DNA of 64,000 bases from Methylophaga marina (lineage in GTDB: Bacteria > Pseudomonadota > Gammaproteobacteria > Nitrosococcales > Methylophagaceae). Of the stretch, positions 28,664-38,092 are shown piece after piece; the stretch's first letter is position 1, and each line of letters opens with the position of its first letter. Location: contig NZ_AP027741.1 in assembly GCF_030296755.1 (NCBI RefSeq), positions 372,001 to 436,000 on the forward strand. The letters are read 5' to 3'. Below the pieces are notes generated by a model. It was given only the letters and a program-made list of their open reading frames with translations, had not been told where the DNA came from and did no database searches. The position numbers and the translations under genes are program-made.

Positions 28664-29773
28664 ATGAACATCAAACAAATGAAAAGCATGATCAGCAAAT
28701 TCCGTTCTGCTGATGTGTCAATGATCAAAGATGCTGATATGCGTGCAAAAGCACAGAAACTGCAAAACAAACAAGGCGGTTTCACCCTGCTGGAATTATT
28801 AGTCGTTGTTGCCATTCTGGCCATCATCGCCGGTGCCGTTATTTCATCTCTGGATGGCCAGGAAGAGTTAGCCGCACAGAAAACTACCGTTCATACTATG
28901 GCGGCTATGGAAGAAGCAGCTCGTGTTTATGCAGTAACAGAAAACCGTAAATACCCAGGTGGTGTTGAATCGTTACTTTGTGCCCCACTTACTGATGGTA
29001 CTGATGAATTCACATTAACAGCCGCAGCAGCAATGACAGCCTTAGGTGCCGGCACAGTATTCCCTGTAGGAGCAGGAGCAAATGATGCTAGCTCTGCTAA
29101 CTCTAACGTACCTAGAACACAGGGCGGCTTAACAGGTGACCTTGCAGGAAGTTTATTAGCAGGTGCATTACCTGACGGGGTTGTTGAAGACATGGCCGAG
29201 GATGGCCTAACAAGCGTCAGATATGCCCACACTGATTTGTGTGCAGGAACACTTACATTCGCACAGACAACTTTTAGTGAGTTAGATGAAGATGTCGACT
29301 CCGGTGCGCTAGTTGAAGTAGTCAAACCATCATTGATTTTCAGAACTCCCGTTGTCGAAGGCGATGAATGGGAGTATGGCGCGGGTGCAGGAATCAACCT
29401 TGTCAGCTTAGATGAGTCTGCAGACAACTCTATTCCTGTTGCTTTTTATGCTGAACCAGCTGAATTGACTGGTAACGCAAATGATATTTTAGTTGCATTT
29501 GGTGTAGGCCCTGACTCTGATCTGGTTGGCAGTGTATTAGGTAAAGCACCATCAGACGGTAATGTTGGCCCAGACAAATACGGTCACTTTTCACTCATTT
29601 ACAAAATTGGTGAATGTCCTGCTGGTGAGGAAGTTGACGAGTATGTTGAGGGTACAGGTTGTGCGGTAGCTGACTGGGACAATGAAGAAATTAAACTGGT
29701 CGGCATCATCGATGCAGGTGGCGATGGCTATGATGATGAAATCGCCGAAGCACGTGGTAACCAAGAAGAGTAA
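28664..29773 (+). CDS. Oversized prepilin-like protein 1 (class III signal, long leader)
   Basis: The 369-residue protein has a 39-residue leader ending KQGG, then the pilin N-terminus FTLLELLVVVAILAIIAGAV with Glu at +5. Prepilin peptidase would cleave after Gly39. The mature part (330 residues) is more than twice the usual major pilin length, very acidic, and rich in Ala, Gly, Ser and Thr, with a low-complexity stretch around NDASSANSNVPRTQGG. Four cysteines lie outside the leader, in CAPLTD, DLCAGTL, GECPAGEE and GTGCAVAD. The gene is separated from the rest of the operon by a hairpin that may raise its relative output, so it is a candidate major subunit. The leader is unusually long. Confidence 0.82.
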   Translation: MNIKQMKSMISKFRSADVSMIKDADMRAKAQKLQNKQGGFTLLELLVVVAILAIIAGAVISSLDGQEELAAQKTTVHTMAAMEEAARVYAVTENRKYPGGVESLLCAPLTDGTDEFTLTAAAAMTALGAGTVFPVGAGANDASSANSNVPRTQGGLTGDLAGSLLAGALPDGVVEDMAEDGLTSVRYAHTDLCAGTLTFAQTTFSELDEDVDSGALVEVVKPSLIFRTPVVEGDEWEYGAGAGINLVSLDESADNSIPVAFYAEPAELTGNANDILVAFGVGPDSDLVGSVLGKAPSDGNVGPDKYGHFSLIYKIGECPAGEEVDEYVEGTGCAVADWDNEEIKLVGIIDAGGDGYDDEIAEARGNQEE

Positions 29774-29816
29774 TTCATCCTTACTCCAATGACCTGATTA
29801 GCAGGTCTCCTGAGTT

Positions 29817-29851
29817 GCTGTGGGTGGGAGGTTGCCCACCCACAGCCTTTT
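29817..29851 (+). terminator. Strong hairpin (attenuator/terminator) after prepilin gene 1
   Basis: A perfect 12-bp stem, GCTGTGGGTGGG (29817-29828) with CCCACCCACAGC (29835-29846), loop AGGTTG, is followed by CTTTT. The short T-run suggests partial rather than full termination. It would let the first prepilin be made in excess over the assembly proteins. Confidence 0.75.
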
Positions 29852-29922
29852 AAGTTGTAGTTCATGTGGATTGAATACTCAAATGTCGTTAACCGTTTTT
29901 CTTATCGAAAAGTCTTTTTTAC

Positions 29923-29954
29923 AAAACTGTTTTTTGTTCTCTAAAAACGTTTTT
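29923..29954. promoter_or_regulatory. Pair of AT-rich palindromes upstream of prepilin gene 2
   Basis: AAAAC-T-GTTTT (29923-29933) and AAAAACGTTTTT (29943-29954) are both perfect inverted repeats, with centres about 20 bases apart (two helical turns). They lie in the 200-base gap that should hold the promoter of the downstream operon. They could be regulator sites. I see no clear -35/-10 pair here. Confidence 0.35.
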
Positions 29955-29977
29955 GTAAAACAGTAAAGTCTGTTGTG

Positions 29978-30727
29978 ATGCCTGACTTAAGCCTGTCTCC
30001 ATCTACCACTCTATCCAAGCAATCCGGGTTTACTATGCTGGAACTGGTGATTGTGGTCGCAATTATGGCGATTGTGGCCGGTAGTGCCATTATGAGTTTT
30101 GGTAATACCGAATCAGATGCTGAATACCAAACCACCAATTACACCCTTCGCCAGCTAGCAAGTGCGGTCGATCGCTATCTATCAGATGGTAATACCCTTC
30201 CTGAACTTGGTGATGAAATAGAGTCACCAGCCGATATTAATTTTCTGATCACCAAGCCATCAACAAGTGATGATTGGAAACCTGATTATCGTCTTGGCTG
30301 GCGTGGTCCCTACATTAAAGGCTACAAACTGTTTTACGTAGATGTGGGAACAGATTTAGAAGCTGATGGTAGCAGCTCCCCCACATCGGGCAGTGTGACC
30401 ACTGTTCCCACCTTAGCACTGCCAGATGCGTTTTCTCATCAACCTGTCTCGCCCTATTATCTTTGGTACAAAGATGCGGCTGGCAATATTGGTATCGATT
30501 CTAAAATTGGGCGCCCCTTCCTTATCCTAAGCCAAGACCTGTCGGGTGATAAAGAAAGCCTAATACGGATTGTGAGTCTCGGTGAGAACGGCACCTATGA
30601 ACACGCTTGTGATTATTCACAGTCAAATACCCTCCATGAAAACTACTGTTCTCGAGAAACGCTTTGTAGTTCTGGTGAAACTGATTTCAACTCTCAACGC
30701 GATGATTTGGTGTTATGTTTCCGTTAA
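29978..30727 (+). CDS. Prepilin-like protein 2
   Basis: The 249-residue protein (ATG start, with an adjacent upstream GTG possible) has a 17-residue leader ending SG, cleavage before FTMLELVIVVAIMAIVAGSA with Glu at +5, then a 232-residue globular part with RLGWRGPYIKGY, somewhat like the WG-P region of GspG. The C-terminus has four cysteines (HACDYS, ENYCSRETLC, LVLCFR). It is larger than classic pseudopilins and resembles a minor pilin. Its end overlaps the next prepilin gene by 13 bases. No strong ribosome site is visible. Confidence 0.82.
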   Translation: MPDLSLSPSTTLSKQSGFTMLELVIVVAIMAIVAGSAIMSFGNTESDAEYQTTNYTLRQLASAVDRYLSDGNTLPELGDEIESPADINFLITKPSTSDDWKPDYRLGWRGPYIKGYKLFYVDVGTDLEADGSSSPTSGSVTTVPTLALPDAFSHQPVSPYYLWYKDAAGNIGIDSKIGRPFLILSQDLSGDKESLIRIVSLGENGTYEHACDYSQSNTLHENYCSRETLCSSGETDFNSQRDDLVLCFR

Positions 30728-31725
30728 AGAGTTTCCCTCAGACCTCTAACCAAAGTGGCTTTACGCTACTTGAGCTGGTGCTCGTTATGTTCATTATTGC
30801 TTTGGTTGCCAGCACGCCATTGCTATTTATAGATGAACAAGATCAACAGTTACGGTATGAAGACACTATTCAAAAGATAGCTTTGATTAAAGATGCCATT
30901 ATTAAACGTGAAAGCTATCGCGGTCAGCCAATTCTATCGGGCTTTATTGTAGACAATGGTGTTTTACCCAGTGAGAATGCCATTAGAGAATTACTCGAGA
31001 AACCTACCCAATGGTTTCAACTTGAGCAAGCCACACCCTATTTCAACTTTGGTAGTGATAGTAGTGATGCCGTTGCAGTTACATTAATAACACAGCGTAA
31101 GGGTCATACTGGTCAATATATACTCAGCGGTGTCGACAGCAATAATGACTTACTTGATGGCTGGGGACAGCCTTTTATTGTTGATAGCAGTCAAGCATCT
31201 GAGTCAGACGCAGATAATATTGAAAAAGGGGCTGATGTTGGATTTTTACTATCTACTTCTGAAGCAGTAGAGGCATACAGTGGTCGTAAACCAGAGATAA
31301 CGGTTGATGCCAGTAATTGGCAGATACCTTTGACTGGAATCAATATTCAACTATTCAATTACGATAGCTCTAACGCAATTCCGATAACGGATGACCAGCA
31401 TCTAGCCATTCTTGTATTTCGTAACTCCACTGATGGTGGAACTCCTGCAAAGCTTTGGACAACCTATCACTTTGCTGTTGATGTATCCAAAGCTTCATCA
31501 ACAGGTATACCAGCAGTGCAAACTTCACCCAGCATCATCAGTGGCTGGCATCGCAATGACTCTTCTGCTGACGCTAGCGATTACATCCCTGTTGGTGAAC
31601 ACCCAGTATTACTATTGAATGATGATGACAATGACCCACAAGAAGAAGATATCTATCAAATCAGTAAGTTACTTGTGATTCCTAATGGCACTCAACCCAC
31701 CCTCACACTAACGGTAAGCCCCTGA
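30715..31725 (+). CDS. Prepilin-like protein 3
   Basis: The 336-residue protein has a 15-residue leader ending QSG, then FTLLELVLVMFIIALVAS with Glu at +5. The mature part (321 residues) contains DGWGQPFIVDSS, reminiscent of the DPWG-P element of GspG-type pseudopilins, and a Ser/Asp-rich C-terminal half. It lacks cysteines. The gene overlaps its neighbours on both sides (13 bases upstream; its TGATG stop/start overlaps the next gene), so it is part of one tightly packed operon. Confidence 0.82.
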   Translation: MFPLKSFPQTSNQSGFTLLELVLVMFIIALVASTPLLFIDEQDQQLRYEDTIQKIALIKDAIIKRESYRGQPILSGFIVDNGVLPSENAIRELLEKPTQWFQLEQATPYFNFGSDSSDAVAVTLITQRKGHTGQYILSGVDSNNDLLDGWGQPFIVDSSQASESDADNIEKGADVGFLLSTSEAVEAYSGRKPEITVDASNWQIPLTGINIQLFNYDSSNAIPITDDQHLAILVFRNSTDGGTPAKLWTTYHFAVDVSKASSTGIPAVQTSPSIISGWHRNDSSADASDYIPVGEHPVLLLNDDDNDPQEEDIYQISKLLVIPNGTQPTLTLTVSP

Positions 31726-33473
31726 TGTTTGAATCATTACTCAAAAAACCCAGTGGTAAAGGATTACTCGTTCTTAAAACGGATTGTTTAGGTCTGCACG
31801 CCAGTATTGTGACGGGCAATAAACAGGAATTAAGCGTGACACATAGCGCTACGTCACGCGAGGTTGAGCCGTTGGCAGCCATGATGGATGTGATCACCCA
31901 GTTAAAAAATGCCTCTGGCAAAAATTTACCGCGAGATGCTGTTTTATTACATATCAATACCATTCCCAGCCGTGTGGAGATGACACAAAGTGCAGATGTG
32001 TCAGGTGATATGAATCTGGCTGAAATGATGCGATGGGAAATGGACAGTGTTGTCGCGGATCAATCCCCTTTATGGGATCTGGGCTGGATTTTATATCAGC
32101 GTCACTACATTAATCTCGCTCAGTACGAGCAGCTTCTATCTTTAGTCATCACCGAAAAAAGACTCTCTGTTAAACATGGCGGTCGGAGTGCCATGCGCGT
32201 TGGCGAGATAGCGGTAAGAGAGCATTTTGCTACACAAGATCAGATTGCTGAATGTTTGGCTATTCAGGAAAAACTGCAATTACCTGATCAGCGTTTATTG
32301 ACACAATGGCGTCCCTTACCCGATGGCGGATTAGATAACGAGATGTTAGGGGAACCAGCCTCACAGGCTGCGTACCTGTGCTCTGCTATGCCTATCACTC
32401 AGCATTTACAGTGGGTCAATGCGTTTAAGAAACTCAGTCATCAGAAAGGGTTTGCCAAACTCGAACTGAAACATGTCTACAGCATGGCAGGTAGTACTTT
32501 ACCTTTAATTGATGCAGATGATGAACGTGTATTAATCACTGAGTTTCACCCCGCTTATGCATTTTGTGCGGTGGTTGAGCATGGAGTTTTGCAAGATATC
32601 ATGATGTTTAAGGCCTCCAGCCAACCACTGGATGCTGAAGTTATTATCGAGTCACTCAATGAGCATCAATTTACTCAAGTCGATAATTGGATTGTCGCCA
32701 ATATTGATGGGGTGGATGTCGAGTTTATTGAAGTAGTGGAATCAGGTATCAACTTGCGTCCACAATTTTTACCCAAAGCCAGCCCAATCAAATTGTCGGC
32801 CCAACAAAACAGCAAATTCAGTCACCTTGCTGAACTGGGCTGTGCCGCACATATGCTTGGCTTAGCGCCATTGATGGTATCGCCTCTTCCAGGTATGCCA
32901 CCACCTGAACCGATTTATAAACGTAAAGCGTTTCGTATATCTATGGCTGCTGCCATGGTGCCTGTCATTGTTCTGGGTTACGAAGGTGTGCGTCAGTGGC
33001 AGATACAACAGTTGCAATCCACCCTTGCCGCCAAAGAAAAACAACTCGACGCCTATGGGGATGATAAGGGTGTTCAAGCGAGTGATGTCAAAAAAGCGGA
33101 AAAAAATATCGCACAGTACAAATCACTGGAACAAGAACTCAAAAGCCTGAATTACAAAAAAGAGCTGGTGCAGTCAGTGATGATAAAACGTCAGAATGTG
33201 ATTGAGAAGTTACTGCCAACTCTGGCCCACAGCGTGAATGATGGCGTGATCATCGATTCATTGAATGAAACGAATTGGTATCAGTTCACTTTAACCGGTC
33301 GTGCCGTTGATCAAAACAGTGTGGATGAATTCAATCGCGTTTTATCAATCAATCTTCAACCTCTGAATTTATACATTCTTAATAGCCCAAGCCGACTCGA
33401 TGGTCAGGATAGCTATAACTACAGTGGTGTTTATATCTTTGAGTTCACCATTCAACAGCGAGCATCGTTATGA
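31725..33473 (+). CDS. PilM-PilN (GspL-like) fusion with embedded MshEN-like motifs
   Basis: The 582-residue protein has a cytoplasmic actin-like half (about 10-380, ending in SHLAELGCAAHMLGLAP, typical of PilM/GspL), one membrane helix (about 403-419), a coiled coil (425-500), and a C-terminal ferredoxin-like region as in PilN. This is the inner-membrane bridge between ATPase and periplasmic parts. Inside the actin-like half, residues 118-141 and 158-181 are two 24-residue blocks resembling the MshEN c-di-GMP motif (second: RVGEIAVREHFATQ...IQ). The conserved Gly at position 10 is His in both, so ligand binding is uncertain. It overlaps the next gene by four bases (ATGA). Confidence 0.8.
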   Translation: MFESLLKKPSGKGLLVLKTDCLGLHASIVTGNKQELSVTHSATSREVEPLAAMMDVITQLKNASGKNLPRDAVLLHINTIPSRVEMTQSADVSGDMNLAEMMRWEMDSVVADQSPLWDLGWILYQRHYINLAQYEQLLSLVITEKRLSVKHGGRSAMRVGEIAVREHFATQDQIAECLAIQEKLQLPDQRLLTQWRPLPDGGLDNEMLGEPASQAAYLCSAMPITQHLQWVNAFKKLSHQKGFAKLELKHVYSMAGSTLPLIDADDERVLITEFHPAYAFCAVVEHGVLQDIMMFKASSQPLDAEVIIESLNEHQFTQVDNWIVANIDGVDVEFIEVVESGINLRPQFLPKASPIKLSAQQNSKFSHLAELGCAAHMLGLAPLMVSPLPGMPPPEPIYKRKAFRISMAAAMVPVIVLGYEGVRQWQIQQLQSTLAAKEKQLDAYGDDKGVQASDVKKAEKNIAQYKSLEQELKSLNYKKELVQSVMIKRQNVIEKLLPTLAHSVNDGVIIDSLNETNWYQFTLTGRAVDQNSVDEFNRVLSINLQPLNLYILNSPSRLDGQDSYNYSGVYIFEFTIQQRASL

Positions 33474-34129
33474 GTGAATCCTTAAAAAATACCAGTCAGC
33501 GTGAAAAAGTATTGATTGCGGTGCTCAGTGCCGTGCTGATTGTGTTTGCCTATTTTTTCTTTCGTGGCGCGTCTCTGGATAGACAGGTGCTGATTATTGA
33601 AGACCAACTCAGTTCTATCGATAAAAAACTAGATCGGCAAATTAAACGTGCTCAAAAACCCATCAAACTACCCGAGTACAACGGCAAAAAAATTGAGACT
33701 TCTGATATTAAAAAGCTTGAAAAGACCATTGAAGTTGAGCAAACCAGCCTGGAAGGTTCGGGGCATGTGTTTGTGGATCTGACCAATGCCAGTGCCCTAC
33801 CTCAATTGCAGTCGGATATTACTCGCACGGCTGAACGTAACGGGCTATTGGTGATATCCAAACGACCACATCAAGGTGATTTGATTCAGATGGTGACAGG
33901 CAAAATGGCTAAACAAAATACCTTGAGCCAAGCCCCCAGCGGAGAGCTAAAACGTCCTTTGTACGACCTATATGTGTCGGGCAATTTTTATGCATTACAA
34001 AGCTTTTTACAAGAAATCGGACAACTAAATTATTCCGTCGTTTTAACTCGTCTTCGTATTAATACGACTGATCGGACTGCCCTATCAGGCAACCGTATGC
34101 TCGATATTGAAATGACCTTGGCCTTGTAA
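33470..34129 (+). CDS. PilO/GspM-like inner-membrane assembly protein
   Basis: The 219-residue protein has a short cytoplasmic N-terminus, one membrane helix (about 13-30, VLIAVLSAVLIVFAYFFF), a coiled-coil stretch (35-95), and a C-terminal domain with YDLYVSGNFYALQSFLQEIGQL, the PilO/GspM pattern. It should pair with the PilN-like half of the preceding protein to form the alignment complex below the secretin. Sequence similarity to PilO is weak, and the call rests mainly on topology and position. Its TAATG overlaps the next start. Confidence 0.72.
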   Translation: MSESLKNTSQREKVLIAVLSAVLIVFAYFFFRGASLDRQVLIIEDQLSSIDKKLDRQIKRAQKPIKLPEYNGKKIETSDIKKLEKTIEVEQTSLEGSGHVFVDLTNASALPQLQSDITRTAERNGLLVISKRPHQGDLIQMVTGKMAKQNTLSQAPSGELKRPLYDLYVSGNFYALQSFLQEIGQLNYSVVLTRLRINTTDRTALSGNRMLDIEMTLAL

Positions 34130-35220
34130 TGAAACATCTTTCTCATCTTGCCCAATTCGAAAGCTATCTGGCCTACATGATTCAACATCATGCCTCAGAT
34201 ATGCATTTATCGATGAACACCTCACCCGTGATGCGTATTCATGGTTTGACCGAAGAGCAGACCCAGTTTGAACGTCTGGAACAGTTTGATTTACAAGCCA
34301 TCTCTGAAGCCATCATGTCGTCAGAACAGTTGAGTACGCTGCATAATAAACGTAGTTGTGATTTTGGTTACAGTAGCGAGCAACATGAACGTTTCCGTAT
34401 CAATGCTTATTTTGAGCGCGGTAACTTAGCCTTTGCTGTGCGTTGGTTGGATGGTCAGTTTCACTCCCTGGAAAAGCTGCATCTGCCACCACAAATTGCA
34501 GAATTGGTGAAATTGAAAGATGGCTTAGTGTTGGTCACCGGTGCAACGGGTAGTGGTAAGTCCACAACATTGGCCAGTTTGATTAATGAAATCAATAAAG
34601 ATCGCCCCTGCCATATTCTTACCATCGAAGATCCCATTGAGTTTATTCATCACAACCAAAAAGCCGTCATTCACCAACGTGAAGTTGGTGTTGATGTGCC
34701 CTCTTTTGCCGAGGCGATTCGTAACGCCATGCGTGAAGATCCGGATGTTATCTTGCTGGGGGAAATGCGTGATCTCGATACTATGCATGCGGCGATTACC
34801 GCTGCGGAAACAGGCCATTTGGTCTTTGCGACATTACATACTAACGATGCAGTTGGGGTCATCGATCGTTTAATTGGTATGTTCCCGGGCGATGAGCAAA
34901 ACACCATTCGTCAACAGCTATCGATGTGTTTACGTGCCGTAGTGACACAAACATTAGCAAGACGATCCGACCAACAAGGCCGTATTCCTATCAATGAAAT
35001 TTTGATGGTTAATGGCGCGGTATCGCATCTTATCCGCGAGCATAATCCTTCACAGATCCGATCCATTATGGAAACAGGTCGTTCTCGCGGGAATCAGACC
35101 TTTGAATATGCTCTAGCAAAACGGGTGCATGAACGTGCTATCTCGCATGATTTTGCCAGCAGACTGACATCACGCAAAGATCAGTTTGAAGCAGCCTTAA
35201 GAACATTAAAGGCACGTTAA
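34129..35220 (+). CDS. PilT-type retraction ATPase
   Basis: The 363-residue ATPase has the PilT N-terminus (YLAYMIQHHASDMHLSM), Walker A LVTGATGSGKSTTLASL near 136, Asp box ILTIEDPIEFIH, Walker B DPDVILLGEMRDLDT, the His box TGHLVFATLHTNDA, and an AVSHLIRE segment corresponding to the AIRNLIRE retraction motif of PilT. No tetracysteine zinc site is present, unlike the neighbouring ATPase. Type II secretion systems lack such a retraction motor, so its presence inside the operon argues for a dynamic pilus. Confidence 0.9.
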   Translation: MKHLSHLAQFESYLAYMIQHHASDMHLSMNTSPVMRIHGLTEEQTQFERLEQFDLQAISEAIMSSEQLSTLHNKRSCDFGYSSEQHERFRINAYFERGNLAFAVRWLDGQFHSLEKLHLPPQIAELVKLKDGLVLVTGATGSGKSTTLASLINEINKDRPCHILTIEDPIEFIHHNQKAVIHQREVGVDVPSFAEAIRNAMREDPDVILLGEMRDLDTMHAAITAAETGHLVFATLHTNDAVGVIDRLIGMFPGDEQNTIRQQLSMCLRAVVTQTLARRSDQQGRIPINEILMVNGAVSHLIREHNPSQIRSIMETGRSRGNQTFEYALAKRVHERAISHDFASRLTSRKDQFEAALRTLKAR

Positions 35221-35221
35221 T

Positions 35222-36850
35222 ATGGCGATTAGAGATAAAGCATTGATCAGTGCCGCTTTAGAACAAGGCCTTATCACCAGTGAGCAATATGAAACGGCAC
35301 GCAAGGAAGCACGCCGCTTGCAGCGTGAAGAACTCTCGACCTTGTGTTATCAGCTGCGTATTCCTCTAAACCGTTTTATCCATGCCTTTGCAGCATTAAA
35401 TGACTACCCGTTTATCCGTCCCGCACAATGCCTGCTCGATGAAAAACGTTTACAACGCCTGTCACCAACACTATGCAGACAACTGCGTATTCTACCTATT
35501 CATCCCACTAACGATGACAAATCAGTACTCTCTGTTGTCACCGATAGCCCAGATAATCCGGTTTTAAAAAATCAGTTAGGCAGGATAGTAAAAGCGGACT
35601 ATCAGCTGTGCGTCACAGATAAAGCCACCATGGATTATCAACTGCAGCAGTTATCCCACTCGCAAAACCTGCTGAGTTTTGATGCGGTATCAGAAGTATC
35701 TGAGCTACTGAATGAAGCCTATCTCAATCGTGCCTCAGATATTCATATCGAAGCGCTGGAAAACTACTACTTGGTCAGGCTTCGTATTGATGGCAGTTTA
35801 CAAGAATATGGCCGCCGCTATTTACCTGAAGAAGGTGTGTCCCTGATTAGCCGTATCAAGGTCATGTCCAACCTCGATATTGCTGAAAACCGGATGCCAC
35901 AAGATGGCGGCGCTAATCACCGAACACCTATGGGCAATGACTTTGATCTCCGTATCGCGACTGCCCCGACTAAGTTTGGCGAACGCGTCACGATTCGATT
36001 ACTCGGTACCGATAATCAATTATTTACCTTGCAACAGCTTGGTATGTCTGACAGTGCCTTGGAACAATTCAGTGAGATTATCCAACAGCCACACGGCATT
36101 ATTTTAATTACCGGTCCAACCGGTAGCGGTAAGTCCACCACCTTGTATGCCGCCCTTTCCCAACTTCAATGTGAGGAAATTAATATCCTCACCGCTGAAG
36201 ATCCGGTAGAGATGGTGATTGATGGTATTTCTCAGGTACAGATGAACGCTAAGGTCAATTTTGCCTCTGCCCTGCGTAGTTTTCTGCGTCATGATCCGGA
36301 TGTGATTATGGTGGGTGAAATTCGTGATACCGAAACCGGTGAAGTGGCTCTTAAAGCCGCAACGACAGGCCATCTGGTGTTATCCACCTTGCATACCAAC
36401 TCTGCGATATCGAGTGTGACTCGACTAAAAGATATTGGGCTAGAACCCTTTCTAATTGGTTCAAGCTTACTCGGCGTTATCGCTCAACGTCTGGCGCGTC
36501 GCTTGTGTCAGCATTGCAAAAAACCGGCCATGGCTGATGCAGATCAATTAAAAGCGCTCAGTCTGCCTGAAGACAGTGAGGTCGAGCTATGGTCTCCAGT
36601 GGGCTGCCCGATATGTGGTGGCAGTGGTTACCAAGGACGAATTGCTCTGTTTGAGACATTCTGGGTCGATGATGAAGTCGAAGCGTTAATTACAGAAAAT
36701 GTAGACGAACTCACTTTACGTAAACGGGCTAAGCACTTCACTAGCCTTGCCGAAGATGGCAAAGAAAAAGTATTGGCAGGCCTAACCACATTTGATGAAA
36801 TGCGTCGTCTGGGCTTGCTTACCCTCTTTTCTGAAGAGGATGCCGCATGA
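35222..36850 (+). CDS. GspE/PilB-type assembly ATPase
   Basis: The 542-residue protein has an N-terminal GspE domain (about 5-130, GLITSEQYETARKEARRL, then YPFIRPAQCLLD), Walker A LITGPTGSGKSTTLYAAL near 300, the Asp box ILTAEDPVEMVI, Walker B DPDVIMVGEIRDTETG, the His box GHLVLSTLHTN, and a C-terminal zinc tetracysteine site (CQHCKKPA and CPICGGSG). It powers pilus or pseudopilus extension. It starts one base after the preceding stop codon. Confidence 0.93.
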   Translation: MAIRDKALISAALEQGLITSEQYETARKEARRLQREELSTLCYQLRIPLNRFIHAFAALNDYPFIRPAQCLLDEKRLQRLSPTLCRQLRILPIHPTNDDKSVLSVVTDSPDNPVLKNQLGRIVKADYQLCVTDKATMDYQLQQLSHSQNLLSFDAVSEVSELLNEAYLNRASDIHIEALENYYLVRLRIDGSLQEYGRRYLPEEGVSLISRIKVMSNLDIAENRMPQDGGANHRTPMGNDFDLRIATAPTKFGERVTIRLLGTDNQLFTLQQLGMSDSALEQFSEIIQQPHGIILITGPTGSGKSTTLYAALSQLQCEEINILTAEDPVEMVIDGISQVQMNAKVNFASALRSFLRHDPDVIMVGEIRDTETGEVALKAATTGHLVLSTLHTNSAISSVTRLKDIGLEPFLIGSSLLGVIAQRLARRLCQHCKKPAMADADQLKALSLPEDSEVELWSPVGCPICGGSGYQGRIALFETFWVDDEVEALITENVDELTLRKRAKHFTSLAEDGKEKVLAGLTTFDEMRRLGLLTLFSEEDAA

Positions 36851-36868
36851 GAATAGGAGTCAAACCTC

Positions 36869-38088
36869 ATGCGTTATGAATATCATGGCTTGACCAGTTC
36901 GGGTGATAGCAAGCATGGCTTTATTCAGGCGGCAGACCAAAACGCTGTCGTCAGTAAGCTCCAGAAGAAAGGCATTTTTGCCACGCAAATTCGGGTGGCT
37001 GCCGATGATAGTCAGGCTGTTTCTATTCAAGGCCTTAATCAAGTCTGGGATCAGGTACTCACCTATATTCCGGTAAAAACCTCTCAGAAGGTTTTTTCTT
37101 CAGACAAATGGCATTAATGTTTCGCTCAGGACTCTCTGTGACGGAAGCATTAACTATTCTCAGCCATATCCAACGTGGCAAATTACGTCAGATTGTGAAT
37201 GCGCTTAATGACGATATCAGTTCGGGTAAATCATTTTCACAGGCACTGGAACAATTTGAATCTATTTTTGGGCCAATGGCTTTGCATATGATTCGTAGTG
37301 CTGAAAATAGTGGTGAGCTGGAACCCGCCCTACTACGTATTGCAGATTTTATGGAGCGCAAACACGAAATTAAAACACAGTTAATTTCTACCATGACCTA
37401 CCCGATTGTGGTCTTGTTGATGACTATCGGTGTGTTCATTTTCATGATGATGACGGTTATTCCTAAGTTTGCTGGTTTTTTTGAACGCAGTGGCAGAACC
37501 CCGCCTCCGGAAATGCTTCAGTTGATGGGCATTGCCAACTTTCTCACCACACAATGGTATGTGTTACTGGTTGTTTTTATTGTGGTTATTGGCGGCAGTA
37601 TTTATACCTACTCCACTCGTGAAGGTCGCCTTTACATTGATATCTTTTTATTAAAAATCCCCTTGATTGGCTCAATGATATCGGCCAGTGCCATGTCGCA
37701 GATTACGTGGGGCTTATCCACCTTATTACAAAGTGGTGTGTCAGTGGTGAAGTCGTTGGAAATCATCGGTGACCTCATCCGTAACACAGCCATCTCTGGG
37801 AATATCATCGCGGCATCTGAAAGTATTTTGCGTGGCGATGATATGGGGAAAAGCTTTCATAAACCTTATATCGAAGAACTGATCCAGCAAATGGTCTTGG
37901 TGGGTGAGCGTAGTGGCAGCATGATTCCCATCATGCGTGATGCTGGTCAGTTTTACGAAGAAAAGATTCGCAACATCACTAAAGCGATTGCTGCAGCAAC
38001 AGAACCTGCCGCGATTCTGTTAATCGGTGGCATCGTGGGTTACGTCTATTACGCCTTTTTCAAATCTATGTTCTCCATGTCTGGATAA
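36869..38088 (+). CDS. GspF/PilC-type platform protein, frame broken by one base
   Basis: Two frames give one 406-residue protein. The first (82 codons) starts MRYEYHGLTSSGDSKHGFI, a standard GspF N-terminus. The second carries the rest, with FRSGLSVTEALTIL, three membrane helices, and the two GspF repeats (ALEQFESIFGPMALHMIRSAENSGELEPAL-type pattern and ELIQQMVLVGERSGSMIPIM). The break is in a T6 run at 37092-37097. A seventh T restores VFFFRQMALMFRSGL. It recruits the assembly ATPase at the inner membrane. Its GAATAGGAG site lies just after the ATPase gene. Confidence 0.9.
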
Positions 38089-38092
38089 ACGA

